Origin: Candidatus Cloacimonadota bacterium
GTDB lineage: Bacteria > Cloacimonadota > Cloacimonadia > Cloacimonadales > Cloacimonadaceae
Assembly (NCBI GenBank): GCA_028681035.1
Contig: JAQUJJ010000097.1
Span: forward strand, 1 to 13,831
Direction: 5' to 3'
DNA: 13,831 nucleotides
The first letter of the stretch is position 1. Each line of letters begins with the position of its first letter. The translations under genes were made by a program, and so were the position numbers. The notes below the pieces were generated by a model. The model was not told where the DNA came from. It saw only the letters and a program-made list of their open reading frames with translations, and searched no databases. Below are positions 6,026 through 11,655 of this stretch, piece by piece.

Positions 6026-6322
6026 ATGAAAGTGATAAGTAAAGACGTCCTTGACCGCTTCATTAAAAAACATAGCGAAATGAAAAATGCTGTTCTAACA
6101 TGGAAGGAAGTTGTACAAGGACAATCATGGGAAACACCCCATAATGTCAAAGAAACGTTTCCAAAAGCTAGTCACATTGGAAATTGTGATTGGTGGTTTG
6201 ATTTAAACTATGGCGGATATCGTTTATTAGCTAAGGTAAACTTCAATATGAAAGCTGTTATGGTCATTTCAGTTAATACTCATGATGAGTATTTAAGAAT
6301 CAGTAACAAAAGAAAATCGTAG
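6026..6322 (+). CDS. higB: HigB-family type II toxin (mRNA endonuclease)
   Basis: A 98-residue RelE-superfamily toxin of the HigB_toxin type, expected to cleave mRNA and stop growth when its antitoxin is lost. Family features are the N-terminal MKVISKDVLDRFIKKH, Trp26 and Trp35 flanking the WKEVVQGQSW helix-turn, the PKASHIGN block (46-53), the central strand GYRLLAKVNF with conserved Arg66, and the C-terminal THDEYLRI with His86 and Tyr89 as likely active-site residues. The usual length is about 95-105, so it appears complete. The toxin gene precedes the antitoxin, the normal order for higBA. It ends 16 bases before the antitoxin start. No clear Shine-Dalgarno is present at the start, and the promoter places the message start near the ATG. 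Base composition is A+T-rich, unlike the phage genes to the left. Confidence 0.9.
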   Translation: MKVISKDVLDRFIKKHSEMKNAVLTWKEVVQGQSWETPHNVKETFPKASHIGNCDWWFDLNYGGYRLLAKVNFNMKAVMVISVNTHDEYLRISNKRKS

Positions 6323-6338
6323 CGCCAAGGAGATTAAA

Positions 6339-7580
6339 ATGAGCTTTGATTTAAAAGTCATTAAAAGTGCTAAAGATTATCATATCGCTACTGAAAAATT
6401 GTCGATATTGATGGATCATAACCCTAATGTCGGCAGTAAAGAATACAAACTTATGGAGTTACTGATAGTTTTGATTGAAAAATATGAGGACGAGAAATTC
6501 GACTTAGGAACCTTAGATCCTATAGAAGCAGTAAAAATTCGAATGGGAGAAAAAGGATTGAAACAAAGGGATTTAGTTTCATATATCGGTAGCCCAGTTA
6601 AGGTCTCCGAAGTACTAAATCGTAAACGAAATCTAACATTTGAAATGATGAAATCACTTAGTGAGGTCTTAGATATCCCTGCAGAAGTGTTTTTCAGATA
6701 TAAGACAAATTCGATGCCTTCTACCACTTCAACGTTGGAGAATAGAATCCCTCTAAAAGAGATTGTCGGGAAGCATTGGCTACCTTATGCAAGCAGCATT
6801 GGTGGAGTAGCAAAAAAATCAAAAGAGCTATTGAGTAACTTTTTTTCAAATAAGGTTTTCTATGACTTTGCTTTCTCTAATGGTACAACTTATAAAAGAC
6901 AACTCATACGAAAAGGATCTAACATCGATGAAGTTTCTCTTGCTACGTGGATTTATATGGTTTTAGAGTTAGCTTCAAATGTCAGAACTCCAAAATCTTA
7001 TAGCAAATCGATGCTGACCGATGAAGCAATTGCTACAATTAGAAACTACAGCAATAGATGTGACGGTCCCTTGTTGGTGAGAGATTATCTACTGAGCTTA
7101 GGCATAATACTAGTGATTCTACCGCATCTAAAGAAAACGCATATAGACGGCGCAGCAATGATGATGCCAAACAAAAGAAATCCAATTATTGCCCTCACTC
7201 TAAGACATGATCGTGTTGATAATTTCTGGTTCTGTCTATTCCATGAGTTGGGGCATATCTTGCACCATTTAAGTAGCAATATGATAATAGCTGAAAATCT
7301 CGATGTAATTGATGATGATGACAATAACGAAAGAGAAGCAGATGCTTTTGCCAGAAACAAACTAATTCCAGAAGATAGTTGGAATGCTTTTTATATGAAC
7401 GGACTGGGGAATTTTTCGCCAGAGTCTGTAGAGAGATATGCACGAAATATTGGTATTAATCCTGCAATTGTTGCTGGGAGGATTCGATACCAAACCCAAC
7501 GTTGGATGATTCTATCAAGAATGGTAGGTCATCACGAGATTAGAAAAGTATATGGAAACGAGTATTACTCACTAGCATAA
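6339..7580 (+). CDS. higA: HigA-like antitoxin fused to ImmA/IrrE metallopeptidase
   Basis: This 413-residue protein has two recognisable parts. Residues 1 to about 122 resemble HigA antitoxins of the COG5499 type: an N-terminal helical segment (KDYHIATEKLSILMDHNP) and an Xre-like helix-turn-helix (about 61-120, including GLKQRDLVSYIGSPVKVSEVLNRKRNLT). Residues about 230-350 form an ImmA/IrrE-type peptidase with the zinc motif HELGH (His302, Glu303, His306) and the downstream EREADAFA, where Glu333 is the likely third ligand. All key residues are intact. The middle (125-230) and the tail (350-413) match nothing I recognise. ImmA-type proteases cleave Xre repressors during mobile-element induction, so the domain might degrade or process the antitoxin half, or another regulator, after a stress or phage signal (inference). 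The start is supported by AAGGAG 6-7 bases upstream. It presumably neutralises HigB and autoregulates the operon. Confidence 0.9.
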   Translation: MSFDLKVIKSAKDYHIATEKLSILMDHNPNVGSKEYKLMELLIVLIEKYEDEKFDLGTLDPIEAVKIRMGEKGLKQRDLVSYIGSPVKVSEVLNRKRNLTFEMMKSLSEVLDIPAEVFFRYKTNSMPSTTSTLENRIPLKEIVGKHWLPYASSIGGVAKKSKELLSNFFSNKVFYDFAFSNGTTYKRQLIRKGSNIDEVSLATWIYMVLELASNVRTPKSYSKSMLTDEAIATIRNYSNRCDGPLLVRDYLLSLGIILVILPHLKKTHIDGAAMMMPNKRNPIIALTLRHDRVDNFWFCLFHELGHILHHLSSNMIIAENLDVIDDDDNNEREADAFARNKLIPEDSWNAFYMNGLGNFSPESVERYARNIGINPAIVAGRIRYQTQRWMILSRMVGHHEIRKVYGNEYYSLA

Positions 7581-7588
7581 AAAAGAAA

Positions 7589-7616
7589 TCGACAGGAAGT
7601 TACATCCCCCTGTCGA
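7589..7616 (-). terminator. hairpin with T-run when read leftward
   Basis: TCGACAGG (7589-7596) and CCTGTCGA (7609-7616) form a perfect 8-bp stem with a 12-base loop. On the minus strand the stem is followed by TTTCTTTTTTATG, a convincing intrinsic terminator shape. On the plus strand no T-run follows, so it would at best slow rightward transcription from the antitoxin gene, which ends 9 bases before it. No leftward gene is evident just to its right. Confidence 0.5.
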
Positions 7617-7746
7617 CATGGAAATCGGCATTTCCTTTCAGCGAGGCCAATGATATGATTTCCTTGTTTGCCGTCAAGTTCTTTGTGATTTGGCAGCTTC
7701 GACTGGGAAACTTTCTGCGAAATAAAAAAAGCAAAGGAGGTAGTCA
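7617..7746 (+). other. gene-free spacer with a small hairpin and a strong ribosome-binding site
   Basis: No convincing gene is present. A perfect 6-bp hairpin, GGAAAT-CGGC-ATTTCC (7620-7635), is followed by TTT and could act as a weak rightward terminator. The spacer ends in AAAGGAGGT about 6 bases before the next ATG (7747). I see no good -35/-10 pair, so the next genes may depend partly on read-through or on an unrecognised promoter here. Confidence 0.4.
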
Positions 7747-7971
7747 ATGAGAAAGACTACCCATGTGGTTCCGGCACCAAATGGTGGCTGGAATGTAAAA
7801 CAAGGAGGTGGCCAAAGAGCTTCAGGTCATCATCCAACGCAGAAAGAAGCTATTGAACAAGCCCGAGAATTAAGTCTGAAACAACATTCTGAGCTCGTTA
7901 TCCATGGTCGTGATGGACGTATCAGGGAATGTGATAGTCACGGCAAAGACCCATACCCACCAAAGGGATAA
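7747..7971 (+). CDS. DUF2188 family protein
   Basis: This 74-residue protein closely follows the DUF2188 pattern: KTTHVVPAPNGGWNVKQGG, ERAS-like QRASGHHPTQKEAIEQARELS, then ELVIHGRDGRIRECDS ending in DPYPPKG. The family is small, soluble and of unknown function, probably a compact alpha/beta fold; members are often scattered near accessory genes. The ATG has a near-perfect AAAGGAGGT, suggesting strong translation. Its stop is followed after 2 bases by the ATG of the next small gene, and both precede a strong terminator, so they look like a two-gene unit. Nothing here reveals a biochemical activity. Confidence 0.85.
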   Translation: MRKTTHVVPAPNGGWNVKQGGGQRASGHHPTQKEAIEQARELSLKQHSELVIHGRDGRIRECDSHGKDPYPPKG

Positions 7972-7973
7972 GC

Positions 7974-8300
7974 ATGTTAAAAGTTGAACTTAAAGGTGCT
8001 GATTCAATTGTAAAAAAACTGGATTCGATTGCTCGAAAAGCAGAACAATTGAATGGTGAACACAGTGTACCGATAAACGACCTTTTTACGGCGCAATTCA
8101 TGCGATCTAATACACGCTTCTCAAGCATCAACGAGATGTTAGAGGCTGGTGGATTTAATATTGATTCACAAGCAGATCTGAAGGAAGTCCCTAATGATGA
8201 CCTCGATTGCTTAGTAAGAAAAGAAACTGATTTCAATAATTGGGATGAAATGCTTCATGCTGCATCCGAGCAGTGGATAAGCAAGCAATTGGGATTCTAA
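7974..8300 (+). CDS. unrecognised 108-aa protein paired with DUF2188
   Basis: I do not assign a named family. The protein is acidic and soluble, with three visible parts: a beta-then-helix N-terminus (MLKVELKGADSIVKKLDSIARKAEQL), a conserved-looking centre (VPINDLFTAQFMRSNTRFSSINEMLEAGGF, about 32-61) and a C-terminal segment with alternating acidic and aromatic residues (FNNWDEMLHAASEQWISKQLGF, about 87-108). The stretches SSINEMLEA and NNWDEMLHAA look like two copies of one short helical motif, which may point to an internal repeat. No catalytic motif or membrane segment is seen. It starts 2 bases after the DUF2188 stop, so the two are probably co-translated. It lies between a toxin-antitoxin unit and a restriction system. 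Confidence 0.75.
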   Translation: MLKVELKGADSIVKKLDSIARKAEQLNGEHSVPINDLFTAQFMRSNTRFSSINEMLEAGGFNIDSQADLKEVPNDDLDCLVRKETDFNNWDEMLHAASEQWISKQLGF

Positions 8301-8304
8301 ACTC

Positions 8305-8335
8305 AAGCTGCGGGGGATGTAATCCCCCGCAGCTT
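8305..8335 (+). terminator. strong intrinsic-type terminator hairpin
   Basis: AAGCTGCGGGGGAT (8305-8318) pairs perfectly with ATCCCCCGCAGCTT (8322-8335) across a 3-base loop, giving a 14-bp G+C-rich stem that starts 5 bases after the 108-aa gene. The tail after it (ATTATATTAG) is A/T-rich but not a clean T-run. It separates the small-protein unit from the restriction operon, which must therefore have its own promoter in 8336-8389. The best pair I see there, TTAGTT and TTATAT with an 18-base gap, is weak. Confidence 0.75.
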
Positions 8336-8389
8336 ATTATATTAGTTATCTCATACATATTAACATTATATTAAGAAGTTGGGAAGCGG

Positions 8390-10429
8390 ATGTTATCAAA
8401 ACAAGCACTAGGCAACATACTCTGGGGGATGGCCGACATCCTAAGAGATAAAGTTGAGGATTACAAGGCATATATCCTCTCACTACTCTTTTTTAAACGT
8501 CTTTCGGACAACTACCTATGGGAAAATGAAAACGGGATTAAAGAGTTCATTCGGCAGTATGGTACTGAACCCAATGAAAAGCAGAGACAGAAGATAATCC
8601 GTGAGAGGCATGATTTTATAATTCCGCCTGAATGCTTTTGGAAAGATGTTAAAGAATCGCAAATTGACAAGAAAAACGAAACGCTAAATCATGCAGTTGT
8701 CACAATCTCTGACACAAACCCAATTTTAAAAGGCATTATAAACACCGTGCGTTGGAATGAGCCAGCACCAGATGGCTCTGGAGGCAAGAAACTGCAGCCA
8801 GATGTTCTTAGTTCTCTAATAAACTACCTTGATCCTGTAGACCTAAGTAATCGCAATGCCTCAGTAGACATATTGGGTGATGCTTATGAATACCTTATTA
8901 AACGTTTTGCAGACGAAAACAAAGGTGGTACAACAGCTGGGCAGTTTTATACTCCTCAGGAAGTTGTTGATATAATAGTGCGTTATTTAAAACCTCAAAA
9001 AGGCAATCAGCTCTATGATCCCACCTGTGGATCAGGCGGATTTCTCATTAATGCTGCCAAATATGTAAAAAGCGAGACTGGTTCTGCTAAAAACATTCGG
9101 CTTTGTGGCCAGGAAAATGTTTGGAATACTTGGGCAATAGCCAATATTAATATGATCTTGCATGGGTTAGATGCTCAAATCAAGCAGGGCGATACAATCT
9201 TAGAACCTAAGTTTCTGGAAGAGGACAATGAACTGCATATTAGAACATTTGACTTAGTTATGGCTAATTTCCCTTTCTCTCAGGAAAACTGGTGGAAAAA
9301 TGGTAAGCCTAAAACTGACAATAAAGGCAAGGCTGTTCTAAAGAAAGATGGCTCACCTCAGCTCGAATATCCTGACAAGTCAACATTCAATGATCCTTAT
9401 GAACGTTTCATCTATGGCATACCTCCTTTTTCTAATGGGGATTTCACGTTTTTACAGCATATAATTGCCTCGCTTGATGATATTGGTAAGGCGGGGGTTG
9501 TTTGTCCCCAAGGTGTACTATTTCGTGGGCAACCAGAAAAAAATGAGGAAGAGGACGGACAAAATCGCAAAGCAGATGACGAGTATTTGATTCGGCGAGG
9601 ATTTCTTCAGGGTATAGCAAACAGCGCGGGTGAATTCAATAAGGGTATTGATATCATTGACGCTATAGTTGTATTACCTCCCAACCTGTTCTATGGCACC
9701 ACTATACCAGGATCAATCATATTCTTTAACAAACAAAAACCTGAGGATCGAAAAGGTAAGGTCCTAATGGTTAATGCTGCTAAAGAAGGATGGTACAAAG
9801 AATCAGCAAATATGAACACCCTATTACCTCCCGATATTCTGAGAATATCAACTATGTTGGAATCATGGGGAGATCTTGATAAGGCGAAGATATGGATTGA
9901 TTCGCAAAAACAAAGACTTATGAATCTAATCCAGGATGATTTGGATTTCAAACTGAACGAAATCGAACTGGATACTGCAGAAGATCTTCAAATACAGGAA
10001 CAAAAGACTACAAAAACCCAGGAATTGGTTCAGGTGAAAACTGAAGCTGGTAAGAAACCAACGAAGACTGAGCTTACCACTCTTGAAAAAGCGCAGGAAA
10101 AACTAACTATGCTACTGGATAAGAAACAGCAGAGAATCAATGATGCAGAAGTATTTGCTGAACATGAACGATTAGCTATATCTCAGGTGGAAATTGAGCT
10201 TATTGATATGCTCAATGATCCCGAAAAGCGCAGAAAGTATTTCTCGGTAGTCGATATGGAAGAGATAGAGGAAAACGAGTTTAATCTCAATCTGCCACGT
10301 TATGTTGATACATTTGAACCTGAGGAAGAAATCGATCTGAAAACGGCTATTCAGGGCTTTAAAGATTGTCTAGCGAAAGAGGATGAACAAATAAAGTCTC
10401 TCATAGATCTGCTGGAGATTATTCAGTGA
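8390..10429 (+). CDS. hsdM: type I restriction-modification DNA methyltransferase subunit
   Basis: HsdM transfers a methyl group from S-adenosylmethionine to adenine N6 in the site chosen by HsdS, protecting host DNA. The N-terminal helical HsdM domain runs about 1-150 (ILWGMADILRDKVEDYKAYILSLLFFKRLSD). The methylase core begins with GQFYTP (184-189), followed by the cofactor-binding DPTCGSGGFL (210-219) and the catalytic motif IV as NFPF (293-296), where NPPF is more usual. The characteristic C-terminal stretch, with FSVVDMEEIEENEFNLNLPRYV spread over about 618-639, is present. At 679 residues it is longer than the roughly 500-540 of the best-known HsdM proteins. The extra length is a Lys/Glu-rich, probably coiled-coil segment (about 500-600). 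Its stop overlaps the hsdS start. The start is preceded by a modest GGGAAG. Confidence 0.97.
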   Translation: MLSKQALGNILWGMADILRDKVEDYKAYILSLLFFKRLSDNYLWENENGIKEFIRQYGTEPNEKQRQKIIRERHDFIIPPECFWKDVKESQIDKKNETLNHAVVTISDTNPILKGIINTVRWNEPAPDGSGGKKLQPDVLSSLINYLDPVDLSNRNASVDILGDAYEYLIKRFADENKGGTTAGQFYTPQEVVDIIVRYLKPQKGNQLYDPTCGSGGFLINAAKYVKSETGSAKNIRLCGQENVWNTWAIANINMILHGLDAQIKQGDTILEPKFLEEDNELHIRTFDLVMANFPFSQENWWKNGKPKTDNKGKAVLKKDGSPQLEYPDKSTFNDPYERFIYGIPPFSNGDFTFLQHIIASLDDIGKAGVVCPQGVLFRGQPEKNEEEDGQNRKADDEYLIRRGFLQGIANSAGEFNKGIDIIDAIVVLPPNLFYGTTIPGSIIFFNKQKPEDRKGKVLMVNAAKEGWYKESANMNTLLPPDILRISTMLESWGDLDKAKIWIDSQKQRLMNLIQDDLDFKLNEIELDTAEDLQIQEQKTTKTQELVQVKTEAGKKPTKTELTTLEKAQEKLTMLLDKKQQRINDAEVFAEHERLAISQVEIELIDMLNDPEKRRKYFSVVDMEEIEENEFNLNLPRYVDTFEPEEEIDLKTAIQGFKDCLAKEDEQIKSLIDLLEIIQ

Positions 10430-11634
10430 GTGAGTGGAAAGAGTTAAGACTAAAGCAAATAGTTGAAATAATGGGAGATGGTGGAACCCCATCTACTTTG
10501 ATTGATGGTCATTTTAATGGTTGTATCCCATGGGTTGTTATTGGTGACATAAAATCTGAAATTTACGATACAAAAGATAAGCTCACTGAAAGTGGCTTTC
10601 GCTCATGTTCTGCAAAATTATGGGATGCAGAAACAATAATCCTATCTACTGGAGCAACTATTGGATTAGTTGGTATAGCCAAAGTTCCTTTGTGTACTAA
10701 GCAAGGAATTACGGGAATTGTAGTCAACGAGCATGCATATAATATGTTTATTAAGTACTGGTTTGAATACCATACAAATTTACTTCTCAGATATGCTCAA
10801 GGCACGACTTTCAAAGAAATCCGAACTAGACCATTAGGAAATCTACGGATACAAATACCAGCCCCATTTTCGATTGATGGTTTATCAGAACAAATCGCTA
10901 TAGCGTGCTTAGTTAAAAAAACAGATATAGCCATAGATGCTATTGAAGCAAGTACACTAGCTTTAGAAAGAGTTAAGATTGCATTTGAACAGAACCTCAT
11001 GACGGGGAAACTTAAACCAGATGGGTTATATAGAGAGGAAGAGGAGTTTGTAGTAGATGCAAAAATCGGTAAGGTACCTAAGGATTGGTCTGTTGGGAAG
11101 TTTAAGCAACTTGCAGTTCTGCAAAGGGGAAAAGATCTTACTGATAATGAAGTTATCCCCGGCGATTATCCAGTAGTTAAGTCTAATGGAGTCCAAATAT
11201 ATCATAATGAGTATTTTGTAAAAGCTCCGGGAGTAATCACGGGTAGGTCAGGTACTATTGGTAAGGTCTTTTACATTGAAACAGATTTCTGGGCTCACAA
11301 TACAAGCTTGTATATAAAGGATTTTAAAGATAATTGCCCAAAATTCATATATTATTTGATTAACAGAATGAAGTTTGAACAGCATCATGCTGGTACGACA
11401 GTACCAACGCTGAACAGAAATGATGTTCACAAAGTTCGTATAGCATACCCGAGCCCTGAAGTGCAAGAGCAGATCGTAAGCATTTTGGACATGTTTGAAT
11501 TATCATTACGTGATAAGACACTCAAAATGGCTGAGTTAAGAAGACTAAAACAAGCGCTTTTACAGAATCTGATAACTGGTAAGATGCAGTTATCTAATAA
11601 ACAAATCTCGGTAATAAATAAGTCTAGGCCCTAA
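10426..11634 (+). CDS. hsdS: type I restriction-modification specificity subunit
   Basis: HsdS reads the bipartite DNA target and bridges the two HsdM and two HsdR subunits. Its 402 residues show the expected duplicated plan: target-recognition domain 1 (about 1-150, with GDGGTPST and WVVIGDI), a first conserved helical spacer (about 152-200) ending FEQNLMTGKLKPDG, target-recognition domain 2 (about 215-345, with GKVPKDWSVGKFKQL and ITGRSGTIGK), and a second conserved helix (about 346-390) ending LLQNLITGKMQLS. The repeated NL(M/I)TGK motif (190-195 and 380-385) marks the two spacer helices. Translation starts at a GTG that overlaps the hsdM stop as GTGA, with GGAG 8 bases upstream. The recognition sequence cannot be read from the protein; the two halves differ, so the target should be asymmetric. 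Confidence 0.96.
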   Translation: MSEWKELRLKQIVEIMGDGGTPSTLIDGHFNGCIPWVVIGDIKSEIYDTKDKLTESGFRSCSAKLWDAETIILSTGATIGLVGIAKVPLCTKQGITGIVVNEHAYNMFIKYWFEYHTNLLLRYAQGTTFKEIRTRPLGNLRIQIPAPFSIDGLSEQIAIACLVKKTDIAIDAIEASTLALERVKIAFEQNLMTGKLKPDGLYREEEEFVVDAKIGKVPKDWSVGKFKQLAVLQRGKDLTDNEVIPGDYPVVKSNGVQIYHNEYFVKAPGVITGRSGTIGKVFYIETDFWAHNTSLYIKDFKDNCPKFIYYLINRMKFEQHHAGTTVPTLNRNDVHKVRIAYPSPEVQEQIVSILDMFELSLRDKTLKMAELRRLKQALLQNLITGKMQLSNKQISVINKSRP

Positions 11635-11655
11635 CAGTGTTATTGTGAGGTTGAT

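Noticed and set aside
7565..7747. A 60-codon minus-strand frame between the antitoxin and DUF2188 genes
   Set aside because: It overlaps two hairpins, has no ribosome-binding site and no protein-like conserved pattern. The spacer is better explained by regulatory structure.
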